From contig CM044315.1 in the NCBI GenBank assembly GCA_024291935.2, positions 50,194,385-50,258,384 on the forward strand: a stretch of 64,000 nt of DNA, read 5' to 3'. Both the position numbers and the translations under genes were made by a program. Positions 22,961 to 33,560 of the stretch are shown piece by piece. This stretch comes from Okapia johnstoni (Eukaryota > Chordata > Mammalia > Artiodactyla > Giraffidae). The first letter of the stretch is position 1; every line of letters begins with the position of its first letter. The notes under the pieces were generated by a model. The model was not told the DNA's origin, made no database searches, and worked only from the letters and a program-made list of their open reading frames with translations.

Positions 22961-23764
22961 GAAGCTTATTATGGTGTCACGATAGCTAGAACAAAGTGTC
23001 AGAGTGAAAAATCATAGCTAAGAAAAGTGGGTGATGGCTCTCATGTTGATAGAGAAAAGGATTTTGGGAGGCTACAGATTCTGAGTTGGCTGAAGGTAAA
23101 GATTAAGGGGAAATTTTCATAAGTATTAGAAAGATAAAAGTTATAATATTATCTTAACAATTTCTGTCATAAAATAATAAAATTATGCAAAAATGGTGAT
23201 GTAATTTTTGGAATTATTTCTAAAGAAAAGAAAGATGTTTAGGAATTGAAAACATTTTTTATAGAGGAATGATGATGGCAATGGGGCAAAGGAGAAAGAA
23301 AATATACATAAAAATGTAAAATACTAGAATCTAGTGTGACTATCTACAAGGGGAATATTTACCATAATTTTAGAAATATCCCAAAGTGTTTGTTACAATG
23401 AAAAAATATTACATTAATGTGTCTCTTGATGAGAAGTAACCTGAATCTCAAAAATTTACACATTTCCCTTATTTCAATGCAAATCAGATTATAGCCATCA
23501 CTTCATGGTAAATTATAAAGTAATAAGCAATAAATTTTGAAATAACCATAATATGACGGTGATGATAACCTCAATCACTTTTGTTCAGCATTTGTTGAAA
23601 GTGCCAAATCTTGTTTTGACTACAGTAGAGAAGGGGTCCTTAGGAAATTGGAAGGATTTTATGATACACAATAGTTAAAATTTAAAGCATTTGATTTTCT
23701 ATTTTTAATTTTATTTAGCCAAGGATCATAGGACTCTCCCAATGCCTCCTAAATGATAAAGTCA
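22961..23764. other. No recognised feature
   Basis: AT-rich sequence with no recognised feature. Confidence 0.45.
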
Positions 23765-23980
23765 TTAACTATTTATTGATTGTTTATAATACTGGAATAT
23801 TAAGCCCTGCAGTACTGGATGTTATGGGTGTTGGAGATGTGTAGTGAAAAATACCAAGGCCACTGTTCTCATAACATTTACATTCCCTGGGAGAAGAAAG
23901 ACAATAAAAAGAAGTGACAAATGTGTGTAAAAGTATACTGATTTGCATTAAATACTATGGAGAAAAAAATTAAGCGGGGT
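23765..23980 (-). mobile_element. L2 fragment
   Basis: ACTATTTATTGATTGTTTAT, CATAACATTTACATTCCCTG, GGGAGAAGAAAGACAATAAA and AAATACTATGGAGAAAAAAA follow the reverse complement of the L2 3' end. Confidence 0.6.
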
Positions 23981-24020
23981 AAGAGTAATTTTTTTTTTTT
24001 TTTTAGGAAAAGAGTAATTT
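23981..24020. repeat. Poly(T) insert between 11-bp direct repeats
   Basis: AAGAGTAATTT occurs at 23981-23991 and 24010-24020. Between the copies lies only a T-run followed by AGGAA. This looks like an insertion made almost entirely of a retroposon A-tail on the minus strand, with a target-site duplication. Confidence 0.6.
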
Positions 24021-24394
24021 GAACAAATTACCCCAGCATAGCTCCATTGTAATAAAATATTTCTATTCTTGTCGTTTCTATTGTCAAGAAATTTGCTAAT
24101 AATAAACTCTGATAATATAGTGAGACTCCATGACTAATTACACATAATTGGTTTCTCCACTTTTTCACATACTGCAGAGAACAGACTATGATTCCAGTAA
24201 ATTTGGATCGCGCATAGAGAAGATTTCAGATAAAAATAATGCATGGAAATAGACATTGACATCTTGTTTGCTGCCAGAAGCCACAATTAATGGCTAGCAG
24301 AGTGTTGAATTAGCCTATGGACAGATGTATGAGAGTCTTGAAGCAAAGTAGTTTTAATCAGGGGTGATTTAACCCTATTAGAATTTTTGCAATT
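24021..24394. other. No recognised feature
   Basis: AT-rich sequence with no recognised feature. Confidence 0.45.
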
Positions 24395-24796
24395 TATTGT
24401 TTAGTTGCTCAGTCATGTCGATTCTTTGCGACCCCATGGACTGCAGCATGCCAGGCTTCCCTGTCCTTCACTATCTCCTGGAGCTTGCTCAAACCAGGTC
24501 CATGGAGTCAGTGATGCCATGGAACCATCTCATCCTCTGTTGCCCCCTTCTCCTGCCGTCAATCTTTACCAGCATCAGGGTCTTTTCCAATGAGTCAGAT
24601 CCTTCTCATCATGTGGCCAAAGTACTGGAGTTTCAGCTTCAACATCAGTCCTTCCAATGAATATTCAGAACAGATTTCCTTTAGGATTGACTGTTTTGAT
24701 CTTCTTGTAGTCCAAGGGACTCTCAAGAGTCTTCTCCAACATTACAGTTCAAAAGCACCTATTCTTCAGTGCTCAGCTTTCTTTATGGTCCAACTC

Positions 24797-27643
24797 TCAC
24801 ATCTGTAAAAAAACTATAGCTTTGACTAGATGGACCTTTGCTGGCAAAGTAATGTCTTTCCTTTTTAATATGCTGTCTAGGTTGGTCATAACTTTTCTTC
24901 CAAGGAACACGCGTCTTTTAATTTCATGGCTGCAGTCACTATCTGCAGTGATTTTGGAGCCCCCCAAAATTGAGTCTCTCACTGTTTACATTGTTTCCCC
25001 ATCTATTTGCCATGAAGTGATGGGACCAGATGCCATGATCTTAGTTTTCTGAATGTTGAGTTTTAAGCCAGCTTTTTCACTCTCCTCTTTCACTTTCATA
25101 AAGAGGTTCTTTAGTTCTTTGCTTTCTGCCATAAAGGTGGTATTATCTGCATATCTGAGGTTAGTGATATTTCTCCCTGCAGTCTTGATTCTAGCTTGTG
25201 TTTCATCCAGTCTGGGATTTTGCATAATGTATTCTCTATATAAGTTAAATAAACAGGGTGACAATATATAGCCTTGACGTACTCCTCTGCCAATTTTGAA
25301 CCAGTCCGTTTTTCCATGTCCAGTTCTAACTATTGCTTCTTGACCTTCATACAGATTTCTCAGGAGTCAGGTCAGGTGGTCTGGTATTCCCATCTCTTGA
25401 AGAATTTTCCACAGTTTGTTGTGATTCACACAGTTAAGGCTTTGGTATAGTCAATAAAACAGAAGTAGATGTTTTTTCCTGGAACTCTTCTGCTTTTTTG
25501 ATGATCCAGTGGATGCTGGCAATTTGATCTCTGGTTCCTCTGCCTTTTCTAAATCCAGTTTGGCCATGTGGAAGTTCACGGTTCACGTGCTGTTGAAGCC
25601 TGGCTTGGAGAATTTTGAGCATTACTTTACTAGTGTGTGCTGCTGCTGCTGCTGCTGCTAAGTCGCTTCAGTTGTGTCCGACTCTGTGCGACCCCATAGA
25701 CGGCAGCCCACCAGGCACCCCCGTCCCTGGGATTCTCCAGACAAGAACACTGGAGTGGGTTGCCATTTCCTTTTCCAGTGCAGGAAAGAGAAAAGTAAAA
25801 GAGAAGTTGCTCAGTCGTTTCCGACTCCTAGCGACCCCATGGACTGCAGCCTACCAGGCTCCTCCGTCCATGGGATTCTCCAGGCAAGAGTACTGGAGTG
25901 GGCTGCCATTGCCTTCCCCTACTAGCGTGTGAGATGAGTGCAATTGTGCGGTAGTTTGAGCATCCTTTGGCATTGCCTTTTTTTGGGATTGGAATGAAAA
26001 CTGACCTTTTCCAGTCCTGTGGCCACTGCTGAGTTTTCCAAATTTGCTGGCATATTGAGTGCAACATTTTCACAACATCATCATTTAGGATTTGAAATAG
26101 CTCAACTGGAATTCCATCACCTCTGCTATCTTTGCTCATAGTGATGCTTCCTAAGGCCCACTTGACTTCACATTTCAGGATGTTTGGCTCTAGGTGAGTG
26201 ATTAAAGCATCGTGCTTATCTGGGTCATTAAGATCTTTTTTGTGTGTAGTTATTCTGTGTATTCTTGCCACCTCTTATTAATATATTCTGCTTCTGCTAG
26301 GTTCATGCCATTTCTGTCCTTTATTGTGCCCATCTTTGCATGAAATTTTCCCTCGATATTCCTATTTTTCTTGGACAGCTTTAGTCTTTCCCATTCTATT
26401 TTTTTCCTCTATTTCTTTGCATTGATCGCTGAGGAAGGCTTTCTTATATCTCCTTGCTCTTCTTTGAAACTCTGCATTCAGATGGGTATATCTTTCCTTT
26501 TCTCCTTTGCCTTTAGCTTCTCTTCTTTTCTCAGCTCTTTGTAAGGTCTCCTCAGACAACCATTTTGCCTTTTTGCATTTCTTTTTCTTGGGGATGATCT
26601 TGATCACTGCCTCCTGTACAATGTCATGAACCTCTGTCCATAGTTCTTTAGGCACTCTATCAGATCTAATCCCTTGAATCTATTTCTCACTTTCATTATA
26701 TAATCATAAGGGATTTGATTTAGGTCATACCTGAATGGTCTAGTGGTTTTCCATACTTTCTTCAACTTACATCTGAATTAGGCAATAAGGAGTTCATGAT
26801 CTGAGCTATAGTCAGCTCCCAGTCTTGTTGACTGTATAGAGCTTCTCCATCTTTGGTTACCTAGAATATAATCAATCTAATTTTGGTATTGACCATCTGG
26901 TGATGTCCATGTGTAAAGTTGTCTCTTGTGTTGTTGGAAGAGGGTGTTTGGTATGACCAGTGTGTTCTCTTGGCAAAATTCTGTTAGCCTTTGCCCTGCT
27001 TCATTCTGTACTCCAAAGCCAAACTTGCCTGTTACTCCAGGTATCTCTTGACTTCCTATTTTTTCATTCCAGTCCTCTAGTATGAAAAGGACATCTTTTT
27101 TTGGTGTTAGTTCTAAAAGGTCTTGTAGGTCTTTACAGAACCGTTCAGCTTCAGCTTCTTTGGCATTACTGGTTGGGGCATAGACTTAGTTACTGTGATA
27201 TTGAATGGTTTGCCTTGGAAATGAACAGAGATCATTCTGTTGTTTTTGAGATTGCATCCAAGTACTGCATTTTTGGACTCTTGTTGACTATGATGGCTAC
27301 TCCATTTCTTCTAAGGTATTCTTTCCCAGGGTAGTAGATATAATGGTCATTTGAATTAAATTTGCCCATTCCAATCCATTTTAGTTCATTGATTTCCTAA
27401 AATGTTGATGTTCACTCTTGCTATCTCCTTTTCGACCACTTCCAATTTACCTTGATTCATGGACCTAACATTCCAGGTTTCTATGTAATATTGTTCTTTA
27501 CAACATCGGTCTTTACATTCATCACAAGTCACACCCACAAATGGGTATTGTTTTTGTTTTGGCTCCATCTCATCCTTGTTTTTGGAGTTTTCTCCACTCT
27601 TCTCCAGTAGCATATTGGGTACTTGCGAACCTGGGGAGTTCAT
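24797..27643 (-). pseudogene. BovB endonuclease/RT ORF remnant
   Basis: Minus-strand fragments read in order. 27643-27386 holds the start of the APE-type endonuclease (TWNVRSMNQGKLEVVEKEIA). 26655-26362 holds the basic linker (KKKKCKKAKWLSEETLQRA). 26271-25828 is the pre-RT/RT start (KWALGSITMSKDSRGDGIPV, WPQDWKRSVFIPIPKKGNA). 25622-25434 is the next RT part. 25264-24986 contains motif C as RYADNTT, so the second catalytic Asp of YADD is Asn here. 24982-24797 is the post-RT segment. Many stops and frameshifts, plus the SINE insertion, make it inactive. Confidence 0.92.
25638..25919 (-). mobile_element. BOV-A2 SINE nested in BovB
   Basis: A (TGC)n run, GCTAAGTCGCTTCAGTTGTG, then two reverse Bov-A monomers. 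The BovB sequence is interrupted exactly at TTACTAG(T/C)GTGTGAGATG. Target-site duplication TACTAGTGTG (25628-25637) / TACTAGCGTG (25920-25929), one mismatch. The insertion post-dates the BovB. Confidence 0.96.
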
Positions 27644-28099
27644 CTTTCAGTGTCATATCTTTTTGCCTTTTCATACTGTTCATGGGGTTCTCAAGGCAAG
27701 AATACTGAAGTTGTTTGCCATTTCCTTCTCCAGTGGACCATGTTTTGTCAGAAATTTCCACCATGACCGATCCGTCTTGGGTAGCCCTACATGGCATGGA
27801 TCATAGTTTCATTGAGTTAGACAAGGCTGTGGTCCATATGACCAGTTTGGTTAGTTTTCTGTGACTGTGGTTTTCATTCTGTTTGCCATCTGATGAATAA
27901 GACTAGAACTCAGTGCATCTAACTAAATTGTCCAACATTCATACCCAGTGCTTGATGCTAACTGATCGTGGAAACCAGAATTGTTCTTTCTAACATACCC
28001 AACTCCTACCACCTGTGTGTGTTTCTAACTCTGTGCTCTTCTTGTGTGATTCGTAACATTTAAACTTTTCTGCTTTTTCTGTTCATAGCCTGTCCGTCG

Positions 28100-28390
28100 T
28101 TTAAAACCCTATTTCAGTGCTGCTTTCTTTTCCCTGACTGCTCATCATGATGTCCTATTACACTTGTTTGAGTCAGACCATGAATACTTATTAAGAACTG
28201 TTTATTTTCTACAGTTTCTGTATATTTCACTTTAACACTTTAAGAACACTTATTTTTTCATGGTTTTGTTCTTGTAAGACTTATCAATAGATAACAGATT
28301 TTGTGTGAGAAAGTACATGTCTGCACATCTAGCACAGTGCCTGGAAAGTGGCCTATGGTCAGTAAGCACTTAGTGCTTGTCCACTGACTC
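28100..28390 (+). mobile_element. L2 3' end fragment
   Basis: CTTTTCCCTGACTGCTCATC and, near the end, ATCTAGCACAGTGCCTGGAA with GTCAGTAAGCACTTAG resemble the L2 3' terminus in sense orientation. Diverged. Confidence 0.5.
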
Positions 28391-28585
28391 CCTGATATCT
28401 TTGGGAATTCTTGAGTGGCTATCATTGAGATTATCTGAGTTATGTTATAATAATAATAATCTGTTTTATCTTTTGATTTTGGGGGGAAATGTGTGCCTGA
28501 GATCACTCTGTACTTTCTTTCTCTTTGGATGAGTTTGACTACATATAAATGTGTTTTTCTCAGAGTAGTCAGTATTGGTTTTATG

Positions 28586-28857
28586 CTGCTGCTGCTAAGT
28601 CGCTTCTGTTGTGTCCGACTCTGTGCGACCCCATAGATGGCAGCCCACCAGGCTCCCCCGTCCCTGGGATTCTCCAGGCAAAAACACTGGAGTGGGTTGC
28701 CATTTCCTTCTCCAATGCACGAAAGTGAAAAGTGAAAGTGAAGTCGCTCAGTTGTGTCCAACTCTCAGTGACCCCTTGGACTGCAGCCTACCAGGCTCCT
28801 CCGTCCATAGGATTTTCCAGGCAAGAGTACTGGAGTGGGTTGCCAGTGCCTTCTCCG
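28586..28857 (-). mobile_element. BOV-A2 SINE
   Basis: GCTGCTGCTAAGTCGCTTCT, two reverse Bov-A monomers separated by the GAAAGTGAAAAGTGAAAGTG linker. Target-site duplication ATTGGTTTTATG (28574-28585) / ATTGGCTTTATG (28858-28869), one mismatch. Complete, low divergence. Confidence 0.96.
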
Positions 28858-28893
28858 ATTGGCTTTATGACAGTGCTTCAATATTGAAGTCTC

Positions 28894-29017
28894 GGACTTC
28901 CCTGGCAGTCCAGTCATTAAGACTGTTCTTCCAGTGCGGGGGTGCTAGCTCAATCCCTTGTTGGGGAACTAAGGTCCCACATGCCATGTGGTGCCACCAA
29001 AAAATTAAAAAAAAAAA
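28894..29017 (+). mobile_element. CHR-type SINE
   Basis: GGACTTCCCTGGCAGTCCAG, TCAATCCCTTGTTGGGGAAC, GGTCCCACATGCCATGTGGT and an A-rich tail. Target-site duplication ATATTGAAGTCTC (28881-28893) / ATATTGAGGTCTC (29018-29030), one mismatch. Complete short CHR form. Confidence 0.93.
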
Positions 29018-29030
29018 ATATTGAGGTCTC

Positions 29031-29635
29031 AGGGTCTACATTGAAATATCACAAAATCATTGATGATAGAAGGAATGTGTACATAGTTCATGTCCTGTAG
29101 TCCTATATAAAGCTTGGGGTTTCTTTGAATATGATCTTTACATTTTTTTTAAAGCAGCTAACCAACCAACACTGTTAAGGCCGTGTTTATATATGTATGT
29201 TTCCTTTTCTCTGAGTGGAAGAGCAATTCAACATTGTGCAGCCTTCACGCTCATAGATGATAAAGGGCAGTGAATTGTGCTTATCTTGAATACCCACTTC
29301 TGTTGGTTTCAGTACAAATGTAGTATCTGTGCTGGTTTCCAGCCAGTAGTCTGAAACGTGGAACAGAAAATAACTGATATGTCTGCATAAGCAACACGCT
29401 TAATCTTTGGTAAAGTAATTTGAAAATTTGTGTTACATTTTATTAGGTGATAAAAATTTTAGATAGTATGTTTCTAAAACTTGTCAGGCATAAACTCTAC
29501 AGTTTTCTTGCCCTTACTTGAACATCTTGCTCAACTATTTTGCTGTTACTTCTAGAGAAGTAAAAAGAAAAAAAAATGTGAAGGAAACAGAAATCAGAAT
29601 TGGAAGGACATTTGTGGTGCAAATTATATACACCT
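29031..29635. other. No recognised feature
   Basis: AT-rich sequence with no recognised feature. Confidence 0.45.
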
Positions 29636-29647
29636 ACCATAGTACTT

Positions 29648-30818
29648 TCTACTGTTTCCCCATCTATTTGCCAATGAAGTGATGGGACCAGATGCCATGA
29701 TCTTAATTTTCTGAATGTTGAGCTTTAAGCCAACTTTTTCACTCTCCTCTTTCACTTTCATCAAGAGGCTCTTTAGTTCTTCTTCACTTTCTGCCATAAG
29801 GGTGGTGTCATCTGCGTATCTGAGGTGTTGATATTTCTCTCAGCAATCTTGATTCCAGCTTGTGCTTCATTCAGCCCAGCATTTCTCATGATATATTCTA
29901 CATATAAGTTAAATAAGCAGGGTGACAACATACATCCTTGACATACTCCTTTTCCTATTTGGAACCAGTCTGTTGTTCCATGTCCAATTTTAACTGTTAC
30001 TTCCTGACCTGCATACAGATTCCTCAAGAGGCAGTTCAGGTGGTCTGGTATTCCCATCTCTTTCAGAATTTTCCACAGTTTGTGGTGATCCACACAGTCA
30101 AAGGCTTTGGCATAATCAATAAAGCAGAAATAGGTGCTTTTCTGGAACTCTCTTGCTTTTTCGATAATCCAACAGATGTTGGCAATTTGACCTCTGGTTC
30201 TTCTGCCTTTTCTAAAACCAGATGGGGAAACAGTGAAAACAGTGACAGACTTTATTTTTGGGGAGCTCCAAAATCACTGCAGATGGTGACTGCAGCCATG
30301 AAATTAAAAGGTGCTTACTCCTTGGAAGAAAAGTTATGATCAACCTAGAAGGCATATTAAAAAGCATAGTCATTACTTTGCCAACAAAGGTCCATCTAGT
30401 CAAGGGTATGGTTTTTCCAGTAGTCATGTATGGATGTGAGAGCTGGACTATAAAGAAAGCTGAGTGCTGAAGAGCTGTGGTGTTGGAGAAGACTCATACG
30501 AGTCCATTGGACTGCAAGGGAAAGTCCATTGTAAAGGAAATCAGTTCTGAATATTCATTGAAAGGACTGATGTTGAAGCTGAAACTCCAAAACTTTGGCC
30601 ACTTGATGCGAAGAGCTGACTCATTGAAAAGACCCTGATACTGGGAAAAATTGAAGGTGGGAGGAGAAGGAGACCACAGAGGATGAGATGGTTTGATGGC
30701 ACCACTGACTCAATGGACATGAGTTTGAGTAAACTCTGGGAGTTGGTGATGAACAGGGAGGCCTGGTATGCTGCAGTCCATGGAGTCGCAAAGAGTTGGA
30801 GTGACTGAATTGAACTGA
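29648..30818 (+). mobile_element. BovB with 5' inversion (twin-primed)
   Basis: Bounded by a perfect 12-bp target-site duplication ACCATAGTACTT (29636-29647 and 30819-30830). The right arm (from about 30222) is sense BovB through the 3' end. The left arm (29651 to about 30221) is the adjoining upstream RT segment in reverse orientation. The 15 bases at 29651-29665 are the reverse complement of 30220-30234, so the two arms meet on the BovB map with a slight overlap and no loss. The left arm has a frameshift at the YADD region (open frame 30093-29773 ends SDTQMTPP). This fits one insertion event with twin priming. Confidence 0.93.
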
Positions 30819-30831
30819 ACCATAGTACTTA

Positions 30832-31040
30832 GGGCTTCCCTGGTGGCTCAGGCAGTAAAAAATCTGCCTGCAATGCAGAAGACCCAGGTTCAATCCTTGG
30901 GTTGGGAAGATACCCTGGAAAAGGGAATGGCAACTGCTACAGTAGTCTTGCCTAGAAAATTCCATAGACAGAGGAGCCCGGCAGGGTAATGTTCATGGGG
31001 TTGCAAAGAGCTGGCCACAACTGAGTGACTAACACTTTCA
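30832..31040 (+). mobile_element. Bov-tA SINE
   Basis: GGGCTTCCCTGGTGGCTCAG head, GTTCAATCCTTGGGTTGGGA, Bov-A body ending GCTGGCCACAACTGAGTGAC. Starts one base after the right target-site duplication of the inverted BovB. No separate duplication seen. Confidence 0.94.
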
Positions 31041-31099
31041 GCATACTCATCAAATTGCCATTATTTGACTGCGTTCTTTTTTTTTTTTTTGAAAGCAGG

Positions 31100-31166
31100 A
31101 ATTCTGCTTTATTTTACTTCTGAACCTAGTACAATGCATGGCTCATAGGTGCTCAGTAAATGGTTG
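31100..31166 (+). mobile_element. L2 3' end fragment
   Basis: AACCTAGTACAATGCATGGC and CATAGGTGCTCAGTAAATGG match the terminal L2 motif (short, diverged). A T-run precedes it at about 31078-31091. Confidence 0.5.
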
Positions 31167-31189
31167 TTTTTGGAGTAGGCTAATATATT

Positions 31190-31398
31190 TATTGTTGTTT
31201 AGTTGCTAAGTCATGTCTGACTCTTGCAACTGCCTGGACTGTAGCCCACTAGGCTCCTCTGTCTTTGGGATTTCTGAGGCAAAAATGCTGGAGTGAGTTG
31301 CCATTTCCTTCTCCAGGGGATCTTCCTGACCCAGGGATTGAACTCGAGTCTCCTATATTGGCAAGTGGATTCTTTATCACTGAGCCACTAGAGAAGCT
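31190..31398 (-). mobile_element. Bov-tA SINE
   Basis: TTGTTGTTTAGTTGCTAAGT tail, reverse Bov-A body and tRNA head (GAGTCTCCTATATTGGCAAG ... GAGCCACTAGAGAAGCT). Perfect 14-bp target-site duplication TAGGCTAATATATT at 31176-31189 and 31399-31412. Confidence 0.96.
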
Positions 31399-31412
31399 TA
31401 GGCTAATATATT

Positions 31413-32499
31413 ATAATGAAAATTTAGTAGTTTAGACTGAATAAATGAATTTTAGCTTAATGCACTGACCACAAATTATATATTTATAGATTTATAAATA
31501 GCAATAAAAATGTCTATTGTCTACTGAATTCTTGAGCGACATCCAGTTCAGGTGACAGGAATACTGACACACACTGGGCCATAATGTGTATGGGTTTCAC
31601 CTCGTAGCTGGGAATTATAAATAAGTCTGGTTTGGATTTCAGTTATTGTGGAAACACTTAAGGCTTATAAAGGTGAACCATGTGCTTTTCTTTCCTTGTT
31701 TTAAAATGTTATTAATATTTTCCTAGAGGTGATATTCTGCCTATCTTGCCACTTCTTTGCACCTAGATAATAATACTTGTTGAATGTTAAAAGTGCCCTG
31801 ATGGATCACCAGAAAACTTTCTAGATATGAGATATGCAGAAACTGGAAATTTCTAAATCACAGGAAACCACAAGAGGTAAAGCTATTGATTAGAAAGTAT
31901 GCGAAGTTAAGCTATAGGTCACTATGTCTCACTCCTTCCTTCCACATACTCCTTCCACTTTAAGGAAAAGAGAAAAGCTTTTTCCTTAATTGTGCTTACT
32001 CTCTCAAAAGATGTGTCACTTACCAGTGCCTACAGGCATACCATATTCCATACTCTATCAAGTCCTCATCCTCAGGATGAAATGTCTCCCCCTTGCTTGG
32101 CCTTTGGGGAAGAAGTTATGGAAAACTTTATTCATATAAAAACAGGCTTGGGAAATAAGTCTAGATCAAATTCTGTCTCCACCTCTTAGTACCTAAGGCA
32201 GGAATTGCTCCTTTGGCCTCCATCTATAATCCTCTTCTTCCTAGCAGCTTTCTGGTGGCCATTTGACACAATTCTGGCCAACGATAAGCAAAAGCCTCTG
32301 GGTGGGGCCTCTGGGGAAGCTGGGAGATTCAGTGAGTAGACTCTTCTGTCTTTTTCCACTTCACTCTTTCTTGCTTCTTTCTGCCTGAAGTCCTCTGAAG
32401 CCTGAAAGTGCATCCATGTAACTAAGAGGCAGTAGTTACAGAGTGGTGCGTGTTGGGGTGGAAGGAAGAAGAGCCTTCCTATATCCTTGTCCACATTGT
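31413..32499. other. No recognised feature
   Basis: Mixed-composition sequence, with no recognised family or exon. Open frames around 31992-32551 have no domain. Confidence 0.45.
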
Positions 32500-32575
32500 T
32501 GCTTTGTTGTGGTTTAGTTGCCAAGTAGTGTCTGACTCTTTGCAATCCCATGGCTTGGCAGCTTGAAGCACACCA
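32500..32575 (-). mobile_element. Bov-A fragment
   Basis: GTTGTGGTTTAGTTGCCAAG, GTGTCTGACTCTTTGCAATC, CCATGG. Only the 3'-most ~75 bp of a Bov-A/Bov-tA unit is recognisable before it fades. Confidence 0.7.
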
Positions 32576-33073
32576 AATTGTCCACTTCTAGCCCTCTTGT
32601 TTTTGTTGTTATTTATTTTTAATAACAATGACCATTTCTTGTTTAAGCCACTGAAAGTGATTGTTATATTACAGTTGAACATACTTCTAACTCGGTCCTC
32701 AGTTTCCTCATTTATAACTTGGGGATATTAAAACTGCCTACTTCATAATGTTGATATGTGATTGAAATGAATTAAGTGAGAGGCACAGCAAAGTGCCCGT
32801 CTCAGAGTAAACACTAAACAAGGTTTAGATGACATCATTATTCCAACCTGAATATTTTCTTCATTATATTTGTGTTAGAAATTTATGTTGCAAAATAGAT
32901 CATATGCAACTCAGTGCAGCTTTATCATGATCTTGTCTTCTCTTCTGAAGATTGTTTTTAGCATTTTTAAGAACAGTTTTGTTGAGGTGTTACTGTTTAC
33001 AGTGAACTGTACATGTTTAAAATTACTGATATGATAAGTTTGGATGTATGTATTACCTGTGAAACCAGGTTGT

Positions 33074-33560
33074 TGATATCTCTTCTGGCAATCTTGATTC
33101 CAACTTGTGATTCATCTTGCTCGGCATTTCACATGATGTACTCAGCATATAACTTAAATAAGGAGAAGGTGAAAGTGAAAGTCGCTCAGTCGTGTCTGAC
33201 TCTTTGCAACCCCATGGACTTTAGTCCATGGAATTCTCCAGGTGAGAATACTGGAGTGTGTAGCCTTTCCCTTCTCCAAGGGATTTTCCCGGCCCAAGGA
33301 TAGAACCCAGGTCTCCTGGAGGTCCCCTTCATTGCAGGTGGATTCTCTACCAGCTGAGCCATAAGGGAAGCTCAAGAATACTGGAGTGGGTAGCCTATTC
33401 CTTCTCCAGAACATCTTCCCGACCCAGGAATTGAACTGGGGTCTCCTGCATTGCAGGTGGATTGTTTACCAACTGAACTATCAGGGAAGCCCTTTAAATA
33501 AGGAGGGTGACAATATACAGCCTTGTCACACTCCTTTCCCAATTTTGAATCAGTCAGTTA
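33074..33560 (-). mobile_element. BovB internal fragment, split by Bov-tA dimer
   Basis: TCTTCTGGCAATCTTGATTC to CATATAACTTAAATAAGGAG, resuming GGTGACAATATACAGCCTTG to GAATCAGTCAG: about 130 bp of BovB from the RT motif C / RQGC region. Neither BovB end is present, so this is an unusually short internal piece. It is either a remnant of a larger insertion or a fragment copied by another route. Confidence 0.85.
33166..33493 (-). mobile_element. Dimeric Bov-tA SINE nested in BovB
   Basis: GTGAAAGTGAAAGTCGCTCA, reverse Bov-A body, tRNA head (CATTGCAGGTGGATTCTCTA, GAGCCATAAGGGAAGCTC), then AAGAATACTGGAGTGGGTAG and a second head ending CTATCAGGGAAGCCC. Perfect 12-bp target-site duplication TTAAATAAGGAG at 33154-33165 and 33494-33505. 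Confidence 0.95.

Larger units (their letters stand above)
24395..27900 (-). mobile_element. Nearly full-length BovB LINE
   Basis: Reverse complement of BovB from its 3' tail (about 24395) through the C-terminal region, RT, linker and endonuclease domain, into a 5' leader (to about 27900). Subtracting the nested BOV-A2 leaves about 3.2 kb, close to the full BovB length as I know it. The leader itself contains a Bov-A-like block near 27690-27735 (AAGGCAAGAATACTGAAGTT). No target-site duplication was confirmed. It is the only copy in the window that keeps the endonuclease region. Confidence 0.95.
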
